Shown: positions 50,051-58,362 of the stretch, in pieces | Numbering within the stretch: the stretch's first letter is position 1 | Layout of the letters: the number at the start of each line of letters is the position of its first letter | Source: Promethearchaeota archaeon | GTDB taxonomy: Archaea; Asgardarchaeota; Thorarchaeia; Thorarchaeales; Thorarchaeaceae | Reading direction: 5' to 3' | Length of the DNA: 64,000 nt | Assembly: GCA_014728035.1 (NCBI GenBank) | Contig: WJMJ01000101.1 | Span: 1 to 64,000 of the forward strand | Position numbers and translations under genes: made by a program | Notes under the pieces: generated by a model | The model's database searches: none | What the model was told of the DNA's origin: nothing | The model's input: only the letters and a program-made list of their open reading frames with translations

Positions 50051-52984
50051 ATGTCTATAGCTGGTATAAGTGTGTTATGTGTTGGAAGATCGTGGGATAT
50101 GCCATTCGGTATTGTGGTATGTGACGACAATGAAGATAATGTACTCTATAATATTGCTAGACATAACCCAGATGTAATCGTACTAACTGAACCAAGACCA
50201 TCATATATATTAGACTTTAGTTTTGAAATCCAGAAAAAATGTGTTATAGTGCCTAAGGATATATCTGCTGATCATGTGATATCTAATATTGAGCGCTGTT
50301 ATGTGACAAATATTTATAGCGATATGCATGAAGTTCCACTTGTAAGTGTATATACCCCAGCATATGACGCTGGGAATATGATATTGGAAACATATCAATC
50401 TCTGAAAAATCAGACATATCCACATTGGGAATGGTCGGTAGTAGATGATGGTAGCACTGATGGTACGTGGTCTACCTTGTTGGCTATTGCAAACAAGGAT
50501 AATAGAGTTCATCCTGTAAAAATCAAACATAGCGGTTATATTGGATATACCAAAAACATTGCAACTCGGTTGTCTAATGGTGATTTCTTGGTCGAATTAG
50601 ACCATGATGACATGTTAACAAACAATGCATTAGAAGAGATTGTACGCGCATTTATGGATCATCCAGAAGTTGGGATGGTATATAGTAACTGCGCACAAGT
50701 ATATTCAGATGGTAGATGCCACCAGTTTAGCGGTCCAGATTGGGAGGGTAGATATCGTGAGACTGAATATGGTGGTAAGGTATATTTGGAATGTATCAAT
50801 CCTGATATTTATGATAGATTTGGTCCTCATCATACACAGCAATTTGGTTGGTTTCTGACTATGGGTCCCAATCATGTGCGTGCTTATAGATCAAGTACGC
50901 TGTGGGAACTTGGTGGTTACAATAGTAAATTGCCAGTGGCTGATGATTGGGATTTGTTTGCTAGATTCTTTTTGAGATCACAATGTTATCATATTGATAA
51001 GATGCTATATATTCAACGGATTAGAGACAATTACAAGAACACAACTCACGTGAGAAATAAAGCAATCCAGGATAATTTGAGTATATGTAGAGCGCATTAT
51101 GAGAAGGAATTTATAGAGTTTAATAGACAAAGAATATCAGAAAATCCTAGCCTATCAGTAGTTATTTTAGATTGGAACACGAAGAATGACACAATTAAAT
51201 GTATGCAATCAGTAAAAGAATCATATCCAGATGCACAGATAATACTGGTACAGAACGGCCAACATTTCGATAGTGAATATGCCGACATTGTTGTTCCATT
51301 GGAGATTAATGTTGGATATGCGGCTGGGTGTAATCGTGGTGCCATGGAATCCAACGCAGATTTCATATGTTTCCTTAATAGTGATACTATAGTATTTCCT
51401 GGTATGTTCGCATCATTAATGAGGATGGCATCGATTGATAATGTTGGTGCGGTTGGCCCTTATTGTGATCATGCCAAACCACCACAGGGCAATTTTGGAT
51501 TAGATGATATTTTACCAGATGATTTAGAAGTGGATTCTGTTGTTGGCGTATGTATGCTTATGAGGCGTTCTGTGTTTGAATCTGTTGGTGGATTTGATAC
51601 TAGATTCTGTAATTTCGAAGACGACGATCTATGCTTGAGACTTAGACGTATGGGTTTGCGCAATATGGTTGTTGGTAAGACCTGGATACATCATAAGGAA
51701 CACGCATCATTTGAAGCTAATAATGTGCAAATAACGCGCCCCATGGAACAATCTAGGGAAAAATTCTTTGCAAAATGGCCGCGTATCAAATTGGTGGCCA
51801 TTACTTACAATGAGATAAATTCATTACCGGGGTTTGTTGAACAGTTTAAGGGCATTGTAAATGATGGCATGGCTATCCTTGATTCTGGTTCAACTGATGG
51901 TACTGTTGAATGGGCTAAGGCACATGGTATAGATGTTATGTTCCATGATTTTGATCAATTCGATAGTCAGCGTAATCGTGCCATACGTGCGCTTGGTGGT
52001 GATGCCGAATGGATCATCATGATGGACCCAGATGAGAGACTTGATGATAATACTCTCACACATTTTTATCAATTGGTTCGTTCTACTAAATATGACATAT
52101 ATCTGTCACCGCTTGTTGATTCTAATGGTGTATGGTGGGTGCCGAAACCATTTTTATTTAGAAATAAACCAGATATTAAATGGATCAATGCAGTTCATGA
52201 AAAACTTATAGGCTCACATAAACAAGCCATGGTTAAGAATTCTACCATTATGCATTGCCTAGATTTGCATAGTAAAAGCAGAAGACAGCAAATGCAATAT
52301 AAATATGATTCGCTTGGTGGTGATGCACAACTTAGTGATGAATGGCCAATTCTTAATTATGAGCATAAAGATGATGATCGCATTGATAAAATCTGCATTG
52401 GGCCACAAGTTTCGATAATAGTACCCACATATAAACGCAAGCATTTGCTGGCCAGAGCATTAGAATCAATTTATAAACAAGATTATTTGTCATATGATAT
52501 TAAATTGGTTAGTGATGGTGATAATGATATTGAGGGAGGCTACATACTACCACAGAATCACGGTGCCGGTGGTGCTGTGCCTCGCAATTATGGTATTATG
52601 CTATCATCTGGTCAGTGGATTGCTTATCTGGATGATGATAACCAGTGGCAACCAAATCATCTTTCTACCGTGATGAATGAAATAATGAAGTCGGGAGCAT
52701 TATTCGGGTTTTCGTCTATGAGCGTTGGTGGCAAACCACACATTTGTGATGAGCCGGTAAGGGGTAAAATAGATACTTCATGTGTTATACATCATCGAAG
52801 CTTGATTAAGCACTTCGGTTGGTGGAAGGATAGAACTGAGGCAAATTATTGGCATGACTGGGAATTTGTGAGTAGATGGGTTGACGCTGGAATACCGTGG
52901 GTCGCCACAAAGATACCAACGGTGATTTACAATGCCGATACTTCAGGCCAAGCGGATTACATAAGACAAATGGTGGGAGAATAG
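50051..52984 (+). CDS. Four-domain GT2 glycosyltransferase
   Basis: 977 residues from ATG 50051 (GGAGG upstream). After about 95 residues of unclear fold come four GT-A domains: at about 97 (VSVYTPAYDAGN, VDDGSTDGT, LDHDDM), about 368 (SVVILDWNTKND, LNSDTIVFPG, GGFDTRFCNFEDDDLCLR), about 578 (KLVAITYNE, LDSGSTDGT, MDPDERLD) and about 785 (VSIIVPTYKRK, YLDDDNQW). One polypeptide could build a four-sugar chain. It sits next to the fibre genes, so glycosylation of the virion is likely. Confidence 0.88.
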   Translation: MSIAGISVLCVGRSWDMPFGIVVCDDNEDNVLYNIARHNPDVIVLTEPRPSYILDFSFEIQKKCVIVPKDISADHVISNIERCYVTNIYSDMHEVPLVSVYTPAYDAGNMILETYQSLKNQTYPHWEWSVVDDGSTDGTWSTLLAIANKDNRVHPVKIKHSGYIGYTKNIATRLSNGDFLVELDHDDMLTNNALEEIVRAFMDHPEVGMVYSNCAQVYSDGRCHQFSGPDWEGRYRETEYGGKVYLECINPDIYDRFGPHHTQQFGWFLTMGPNHVRAYRSSTLWELGGYNSKLPVADDWDLFARFFLRSQCYHIDKMLYIQRIRDNYKNTTHVRNKAIQDNLSICRAHYEKEFIEFNRQRISENPSLSVVILDWNTKNDTIKCMQSVKESYPDAQIILVQNGQHFDSEYADIVVPLEINVGYAAGCNRGAMESNADFICFLNSDTIVFPGMFASLMRMASIDNVGAVGPYCDHAKPPQGNFGLDDILPDDLEVDSVVGVCMLMRRSVFESVGGFDTRFCNFEDDDLCLRLRRMGLRNMVVGKTWIHHKEHASFEANNVQITRPMEQSREKFFAKWPRIKLVAITYNEINSLPGFVEQFKGIVNDGMAILDSGSTDGTVEWAKAHGIDVMFHDFDQFDSQRNRAIRALGGDAEWIIMMDPDERLDDNTLTHFYQLVRSTKYDIYLSPLVDSNGVWWVPKPFLFRNKPDIKWINAVHEKLIGSHKQAMVKNSTIMHCLDLHSKSRRQQMQYKYDSLGGDAQLSDEWPILNYEHKDDDRIDKICIGPQVSIIVPTYKRKHLLARALESIYKQDYLSYDIKLVSDGDNDIEGGYILPQNHGAGGAVPRNYGIMLSSGQWIAYLDDDNQWQPNHLSTVMNEIMKSGALFGFSSMSVGGKPHICDEPVRGKIDTSCVIHHRSLIKHFGWWKDRTEANYWHDWEFVSRWVDAGIPWVATKIPTVIYNADTSGQADYIRQMVGE

Positions 52985-52985
52985 A

Positions 52986-53186
52986 ATGAGCGATTTTGAT
53001 AGTATGCTATCCGAAGCGATAAATATAAGTCGTTGTACAACATGCCAACATTATGTCAACAAAAAATGCAAAGTCAGGGACAAAGTAATAGCTCGTCATG
53101 GCGCGGCACAGCTGCACGAATGGCTTTCTTTGCCACATGAGATAAATCGTTGTTCTCTTTACTTGTCCATTTCTGATATGCACTGA
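52986..53186 (+). CDS. Small zinc-type protein
   Basis: 66 residues with CTTCQHYVNKKC and a later C in NRCSLY, a plausible metal site. GGAG upstream. Followed at once by a structured non-coding segment. Confidence 0.6.
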   Translation: MSDFDSMLSEAINISRCTTCQHYVNKKCKVRDKVIARHGAAQLHEWLSLPHEINRCSLYLSISDMH

Positions 53187-53254
53187 GATACCATGACAGT
53201 ACCAGAATGCAACGGAGGGCACGGGTGAGCCTTCCGTGGTATCAGGAAAGGTAT
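53187..53254 (+). promoter_or_regulatory. Possible RNA switch in leader of gene at 53261
   Basis: GATACCA (53187-53193) pairs with TGGTATC (53237-53243), enclosing CGGAGGGC / GCCTTCCG (53213-53220 with 53229-53236, one G-T). A second TACCA (53200-53204) could compete for TGGTA, and GGTAT next to the ribosome-binding site (53250-53254) could compete for ATACC. Mutually exclusive helices near a start suggest control of translation. No known riboswitch class was recognised. Confidence 0.45.
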
Positions 53255-53260
53255 ATCTGA

Positions 53261-53557
53261 ATGTCCACAAGACAGATACAATTCATTAGGAAGATATATA
53301 CCCTGGATAGTGATGAGGTAAATGAGGTCATCGCAGATACTCAAATAGATATAGGTGAATTCTTAATATATAAAATTGGTAAGAATAAGGTCAAAGAACT
53401 GAATATGGTTATTGGTGCCGATGTGGTGCGTAATATAAGCGACAAAGGCATGCTTGAGATGGATATTATATTTACCATAAATGCTTCGGATGATGTGGCT
53501 GGTTTATTGGAACGAGATATGCGTCTACCATATCTTAAATTATGTCATGCCAATTAA
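53261..53557 (+). CDS. Hypothetical protein
   Basis: 98 residues, strand-rich (QIQFIRKIYTLDSDEVNEVI, LEMDIIFTINASDDVAGLL). AGGAAAGG upstream inside the possible switch. Function unknown. Confidence 0.6.
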   Translation: MSTRQIQFIRKIYTLDSDEVNEVIADTQIDIGEFLIYKIGKNKVKELNMVIGADVVRNISDKGMLEMDIIFTINASDDVAGLLERDMRLPYLKLCHAN

Positions 53558-53927
53558 TGGCAAGAAATTCTTAAAGTTAAATAAAAGAGAATCATTGATT
53601 GTAACAGATCATGCTCTCGGGCGTATCTCTAAGCAGATAGGTAGATGCATTGGATATGAAAAAGCACTGGATATATTTAATGATGCTGTGCATATTAAAT
53701 ATGATGATTTAATCACAATGGGATATAGGCCGTCAGTCCATAAACACACTCAGAAAGGACATAAATCTTGGTACTTCATATCTATTATAGACGACAATGA
53801 AATGGTTATTGTAGTGACTAACTGTAATATTAGTGAATCACTGATTTGGGTCACTACATATTTCCCCAACAGACTAAGTAATAATTTGAAAATATTGGAC
53901 TTTGATGATTTACGGATGGGAAAATGA
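53547..53927 (+). CDS. Hypothetical protein, possible RelE/DUF4258-like fold
   Basis: 126 residues from ATG 53547. IVTDHALGRISKQIG, then WYFISIIDDNEMVIVVTNC is the helix plus antiparallel strands order of small DUF4258 / RelE-like proteins. The match is weak, and no toxin partner is evident. Overlaps both neighbours. Confidence 0.5.
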   Translation: MPINGKKFLKLNKRESLIVTDHALGRISKQIGRCIGYEKALDIFNDAVHIKYDDLITMGYRPSVHKHTQKGHKSWYFISIIDDNEMVIVVTNCNISESLIWVTTYFPNRLSNNLKILDFDDLRMGK

Positions 53928-54151
53928 AAAGAAAAATCAAACTGTGTTTATTGTGTGTGTTTATGATATTTACCATGACAGTGTGTAGTGGTTGTTTTTT
54001 GCTCATGGCTGCATTGATTCGTTGGGATAATAAGAGATATGCGGCTATGCAAAAGGAAAATAACAGTCATAAAATTGAGCAGGATGACAATCACATTAAT
54101 GGGGAGATTACTCCAGTTTGTAAATGGGAGGAGGACGATGATCTAGAATGA
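53924..54151 (+). CDS. Small lipoprotein or membrane protein
   Basis: 75 residues. Basic start (MKRKIK), hydrophobic stretch (LCLLCVFMIFTMTVC) and CSGC as a lipobox-like site, then a soluble acidic outer part (KWEEDDDLE). Could be an envelope lipoprotein, perhaps lysis or exclusion-related. A 29-residue frame after it (54148-54237) is too weak to list separately. Confidence 0.6.
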   Translation: MKRKIKLCLLCVFMIFTMTVCSGCFLLMAALIRWDNKRYAAMQKENNSHKIEQDDNHINGEITPVCKWEEDDDLE

Positions 54152-54287
54152 CGCACTTTGTAATTGTGTGGCACGATTGCATAAGCAAATCTAAAACACG
54201 TGATAATCAGACCCTAACAGAGACATTTCAAATATGATCAACAACTCGTATTTCACGTACCGGTTTGCTAAAGATAGGAGGCTGGAC

Positions 54288-54596
54288 ATGGGCGATCGTG
54301 TCATAATCTACGGAATGCCAAATTGTGGGAAATGTGAAGCAGCGAAAGATAAGCTCAAAAGATTTAACATACCATTTGAAGAGGCATCATACGAGAAATT
54401 TGTTACTGTGCATGATGGTTGGAGAAATGATGGTAGTATAAAGGTTATGGCGGCACGCAATTATTATGGTGAGACTCATGTGCCATTGATCAGACAGAAC
54501 GGTACGGTATTTGATTATCCAAGTTTCATGAAACATTTAAAGAATAACAGATTGACACCAGACAGGAGTAAGCATGCCACCGAGGTTCGTGTCTAA
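54288..54596 (+). CDS. Glutaredoxin / NrdH-like thiol reductase
   Basis: 102 residues from ATG 54288 (AGGAGG upstream). VIIYGMPNCGKCEAAKDKL carries the active CGKC and HVPLIRQNGTVF the cis-Pro turn of the thioredoxin fold. It overlaps the ribonucleotide reductase gene and probably keeps it or the cell's redox state supplied with electrons. A longer reading from 54234 is less likely. Confidence 0.85.
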   Translation: MGDRVIIYGMPNCGKCEAAKDKLKRFNIPFEEASYEKFVTVHDGWRNDGSIKVMAARNYYGETHVPLIRQNGTVFDYPSFMKHLKNNRLTPDRSKHATEVRV

Positions 54597-57396
54597 GAGA
54601 GATGGTCGTAGCGTTTTATTTAATAAAAACAAAATAACTGAATCAATACTGGCCGCATCATCTGAGGTGAAACCATTCACACGTGATGATGTCATGCCCA
54701 TAGTTGATTCAGCTATTGAATTACTGCATCATGAAAAGATCGATGCAACGTCTATTTATAAGGTAGTTGTTGATACTATACAAGGAAATGGCCATCCGGA
54801 CGTTGCAGATGCGTATGTTGATTATCGGAAGACACGCACAAATATTAAGAGTATAACTAAAGTGCGTAAGCAGGTGTCCGGCCATAATGATGCTACAGAT
54901 ATCAATTTGCTGGTAAGTCCAGAAAGTAAAGCAGAATATCATGGCTGGGATAAATCAAGAATTGCAGATGCTCTTGTGCTGGAAGCTGGTGTAAACAGAA
55001 CAGAGGCAGAAGAGATAGCCGCAATAGTTGAGAGGCGCATATTTAAATCCGGCATAACGATGGTGTCAACGTCTCTCATCAGAGAACTGGTTGACAATGA
55101 ATTATTTGAAAGAGGATATCAGAACTCACTTCAGAAACAACGTGTTATTGGTATGCCACGGCATGACATAGAAGAACTGATATTTTCTAAGAGCAAAGAA
55201 AACTCAAACATAGCGACCAACAATCCAGAAGCTGTGGGGCATTCAATAGCAGAGACTGTTCTTAAACAGTATGCATTGCAGGAAGTGTTTTCAGAAGAAG
55301 TAGCAAATGCACATAGAATGGGCATTTTTCATCTGCATGACTTGGGATACCCACACAGATTATATTGTGGAAGCCATTCCGTTGAATATATTAAGAAGTA
55401 CGGGTTGAGATTACAAAATCTTGATTCATTTTCTGCACCAGCAAAGCATGCACGTAGTCTCACCACTCAACTCAATACATTTTTAGCTAGTATGCAGGCA
55501 TATTATGCCGGTGCTCTTGGTGTTGCGCATATCAACATAATGTACGCACCATTGGTAGACGGAATGTCTGACACAGAATTGAAGCAGGAAGCACAACATC
55601 TTATATTTCAAGCATCACAATCTGCCTATACGCGGGGTGGGCAGTCGGTCCATGGTGATGAATGTATTATCATATACGACACGATCGAAGATAGAACATA
55701 TTATCCTACTATTAGTGAATTTTATCTAAATTTTGTTAAGGATCGGTATCATACATTGTCTATGAATCGATCTAATGGTATGTTGGAATGGAAATCCATA
55801 TTGGGCGTGGTGCAGCATAATCTACGATCAGAGCTTATGAAAGTAACTATAGCAAACGGTTTGTCAGGGATATTTACTGAAGATCACAGTTTGTTTACTG
55901 TAGATGATGGCCAAATTGTTGAATGTATGACAAGCAAAGCCCATAATATTATGGTATATCATGTGGGTGATATGCCAGATTATGTTTCTCTATGCGATAA
56001 GATTAGTAATGATCCAATAGCAAAGCTGTGCGATGTGAGTATCGAGCCATTTAATGATGGAAGTAAATATGTATATGATTTATCAGTAGCTGATAATGAG
56101 AATTTCTTACTATTAAATGGTATTATAGCCCACAACACGTTGTTTAGTGATTTTAATATTCATACTGGAATACCTTCATATCTGAAGGATGTGGATGCTA
56201 TAGGTCCTGGTGGTGAATATAATGGCAAGAAATACGGTGATTATGCCGAGGCGGCTACCAGGTTCACTAGAGCCATGATGGAAGTGTGGTATGAAGGAGA
56301 TGGGGATGGTCATCCAATGGCTTTCCCGAAGAGTGACTTCCACATTAGTCATGATACATTTGAAGATCCTGAGCAAGTTAAATTACTTGATTTTGCTTGT
56401 GAGACGGCAGCAAAAAATGGATCTACATATTTCATATTCGACAGAGATGAGGTTACATTATCTGCATGTTGCAGGTTGAGAACAGCAGTGCGTGATCAGT
56501 ATATGATCAAGCACCCGGAAAGTCTGCGTTTTTGTGGATTTGGGAACATAACCATCAACTTGCCACAATGTGCATATCGTGCTGGTCGTGGTAATATAAA
56601 GAAATTTCACGAAGAACTTGAGAGTGCGATGCATTTAGCTGTTGATGCGCACTTGCAAAAACGCAAGTTTGTAAATAGATTAATGAGTGGGCCATCCATG
56701 CCATTGTGGCAAGTTGGCAAGATTGCTTTTGATGGTCGTAAATATGTTGATTTAGACACGTGCACATATATTATAGGCATTATTGGCTTGAATGAATGTC
56801 TTCATTTCTTGACAGGCAAGGAACTTCATGAAGACGAAGACATGCTTCGCCAAGGACTTGAAATCATAAGTTATATGTATTTTGTGGCCAAAGAATACGG
56901 TGACATGCACAATATGAAGTTTTCTCTTGAAGAAAGTCCTGCAGAATCAGCGTCAAGACGTTTGGCCAAAATAGACGTACAAAATTATGCCTGTGCCGCC
57001 GATTTTGTGCGTGGTGATGTTGATGCTGATGAAATGTACTACACAAATTCTATTCATCTTAGGCCCGATGCAGATGTTGATATCGTAACTCGTATTAAAT
57101 CACAATCTAGATTCCATGATCTCATAGAATCTGGCGCTATTATACACGCTTTCGTAGGAGAAAATCAACCATCTCCTGGTGCAATCAAGAGTCTGGTTAC
57201 AAAGACTTTCTATAACACACATGCAGCCCAAATAACAATATCGCCAGAATTTACTGTATGTAGTTGTTGTGGGTCCATTAGAGTTGGAATGACAGACATA
57301 TGTTATAAATGTGGATCCAGGAATATTGATGCTTCGAGAGAAGACCCAAATCGCGAATTTAATGGGTGGGATAGAAACATAATCTCTCAATTGTAG
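54574..57396 (+). CDS. nrdD: Anaerobic ribonucleotide reductase NrdD with mini-intein
   Basis: Makes dNTPs without oxygen. The precursor is 940 residues, 776 after removal of the intein (55645-56136). The N-terminal ATP-cone (RFVSKRDGRSVLFNKNKITE) is an allosteric domain. RGGQ/TLFSDFNIHTG is the core motif split by the intein. CSCCG and CYKCGS form the C-terminal zinc site. The glycyl-radical segment aligns with T4 NrdD through DASR, but its RVCGY is EFNGW here, and only eight residues follow the glycine-Trp. No nrdG activase lies in the window. Confidence 0.88.
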   Translation: MPPRFVSKRDGRSVLFNKNKITESILAASSEVKPFTRDDVMPIVDSAIELLHHEKIDATSIYKVVVDTIQGNGHPDVADAYVDYRKTRTNIKSITKVRKQVSGHNDATDINLLVSPESKAEYHGWDKSRIADALVLEAGVNRTEAEEIAAIVERRIFKSGITMVSTSLIRELVDNELFERGYQNSLQKQRVIGMPRHDIEELIFSKSKENSNIATNNPEAVGHSIAETVLKQYALQEVFSEEVANAHRMGIFHLHDLGYPHRLYCGSHSVEYIKKYGLRLQNLDSFSAPAKHARSLTTQLNTFLASMQAYYAGALGVAHINIMYAPLVDGMSDTELKQEAQHLIFQASQSAYTRGGQSVHGDECIIIYDTIEDRTYYPTISEFYLNFVKDRYHTLSMNRSNGMLEWKSILGVVQHNLRSELMKVTIANGLSGIFTEDHSLFTVDDGQIVECMTSKAHNIMVYHVGDMPDYVSLCDKISNDPIAKLCDVSIEPFNDGSKYVYDLSVADNENFLLLNGIIAHNTLFSDFNIHTGIPSYLKDVDAIGPGGEYNGKKYGDYAEAATRFTRAMMEVWYEGDGDGHPMAFPKSDFHISHDTFEDPEQVKLLDFACETAAKNGSTYFIFDRDEVTLSACCRLRTAVRDQYMIKHPESLRFCGFGNITINLPQCAYRAGRGNIKKFHEELESAMHLAVDAHLQKRKFVNRLMSGPSMPLWQVGKIAFDGRKYVDLDTCTYIIGIIGLNECLHFLTGKELHEDEDMLRQGLEIISYMYFVAKEYGDMHNMKFSLEESPAESASRRLAKIDVQNYACAADFVRGDVDADEMYYTNSIHLRPDADVDIVTRIKSQSRFHDLIESGAIIHAFVGENQPSPGAIKSLVTKTFYNTHAAQITISPEFTVCSCCGSIRVGMTDICYKCGSRNIDASREDPNREFNGWDRNIISQL
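55645..56136 (+). other. Mini-intein in NrdD (Ser1, Thr+1)
   Basis: 164 residues without an endonuclease domain. Ser1 (SVHGDECI), block B FTEDHSLFT with the TxxH histidine, block F KYVYDLSVADNENFLL and block G NGIIAHN before Thr+1. It sits exactly in RGGQ-TLFSDFN. Splicing through Ser1 and Thr+1 is a known but less common combination. Confidence 0.9.
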
Positions 57397-57462
57397 ATAT
57401 TTAGATTCCCCGCATCAAAAATAATATGTAGGCGTCAGCAATCTTACCGTTTTGATGGGGGT

Positions 57463-57600
57463 ATGCAAATGCCAAGTTGCTGCAGGGAAGCGAAAGTATT
57501 ACACGAAGCATATTATGATGGCCATTTGTTTAGATGGTTGAGATGTGATATTTGTGGTGGTTTGCGTCTAGAGAAAGTGGACCATCAACGGGTTGCATAA
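57463..57600 (+). CDS. Small zinc-ribbon protein
   Basis: 45 residues (MQMPSCCREAKVLHE to DHQRVA) with CC and CDICGG, a minimal zinc ribbon. GGGG lies three bases before the ATG. Ends before the third repeat locus. Function unknown. Confidence 0.55.
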   Translation: MQMPSCCREAKVLHEAYYDGHLFRWLRCDICGGLRLEKVDHQRVA

Positions 57601-57652
57601 TTACACCCTATGTACAATTGATGTCGGCAATATATAATATTAACTAACAATG

Positions 57653-57730
57653 TCAGGCCCTCATCCTCGGGCCTAAGCTCACCCACGATGGTGAGTAATC
57701 TCCGGATGGAGACCATACAACGGGTGTAAT
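57653..57730 (+). ncRNA. Three-hairpin leader, copy 3
   Basis: Same three hairpins as the copies near 19.4 and 19.9 kb (57655-57674, 57678-57695, 57699-57712). Here TTACACCC just upstream (57601-57608) is complementary to GGGTGTAA at the leader's end (57722-57729), enclosing all hairpins, and TATAAT lies at 57633-57638. No GT32 fragment precedes this copy. It leads into the regular array. Confidence 0.72.
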
Positions 57731-58052
57731 GTGACGTCCACGTACGCATGGGAGGATGGAAAGGAGGGCCAGCCATGGCTTCGATCTACAAGTGACGTCC
57801 ACGTACGCATGGGAGGATGACACGCCTTAGTCTCTCAGAGTCACAGTGGCCGGTGATGCCCACGTACGCATGGGAGGATGGCTTGATGTGGTTGCTTCGG
57901 CACAAAAACATTGCGTGATGCCCACGTACGCATGGGAGGATGGACTATGTAGCCGCGTGCCGCTCTTTCCGAACGTGACGCCCATGTGGGAGGATGGCCG
58001 ACGGCGAACGGTGTAGATTCGGCGTGACGCCCACGTACGTATTGTACGCGTG
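57731..58052 (+). CRISPR. CRISPR-like array 3, 29-nt repeats, no cas genes
   Basis: Repeats start at 57731, 57792, 57853, 57915, 57975 and 58024. The first four are 29 nt (GTGAYGYCCACG, then TACGCATGGGAGGATGG) with unique spacers of 32, 32, 33 and 31 nt. The fifth is 23 nt with six loop bases lost, and the last is degenerate, as often at the distal end of an array. The repeat opens with GTG and has a CCCA/TGGG stem like type I-E repeats. Spacers are more GC-rich than the phage. The stem-loop variation could also mean a structured RNA rather than CRISPR. The whole 57601-58074 gap is taken by leader and array. Confidence 0.5.
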
Positions 58053-58074
58053 GATGATATAGGAGGTATATATT

Positions 58075-58353
58075 ATGGGATATTATATTCGTACATGGTT
58101 CGCTTGGGTGATATCGGCACACCATTTTTGCGATACTATTTCTTTGGCAGCAAGAAAATCCAAATTTGACAAAGGAATTGAATCATTGAGAATGATCTAT
58201 CAAACAATAGACAATCTTGGATGGCGATATTATCCAATGAAATTATATATATATCTGTATCATAATGATCAGATGGATCTTTTCTCATTATATAATGAGA
58301 TGTCAATATATAAGGATTCGGACAAAAATATTAAAACAAAATTGCCTACATAG
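58075..58353 (+). CDS. Hypothetical protein after array 3
   Basis: 92 residues, aromatic-rich (MGYYIRTWFAWVISAHHF, RYYPMKLYIYLYHND). AGGAGG upstream, within reach of the last degenerate repeat, so array RNA folding may affect its translation. Function unknown. Confidence 0.6.
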   Translation: MGYYIRTWFAWVISAHHFCDTISLAARKSKFDKGIESLRMIYQTIDNLGWRYYPMKLYIYLYHNDQMDLFSLYNEMSIYKDSDKNIKTKLPT

Positions 58354-58362
58354 GAGAATCAA

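Noticed and set aside
54148..54237. 29-residue frame MTHFVIVWHDC...
   Set aside because: Very short, with the ribosome-binding site too far away.
57841..58125. 94-residue minus-strand frame across array 3
   Set aside because: Shadow of the repeats; repeated peptide segments come from the array.
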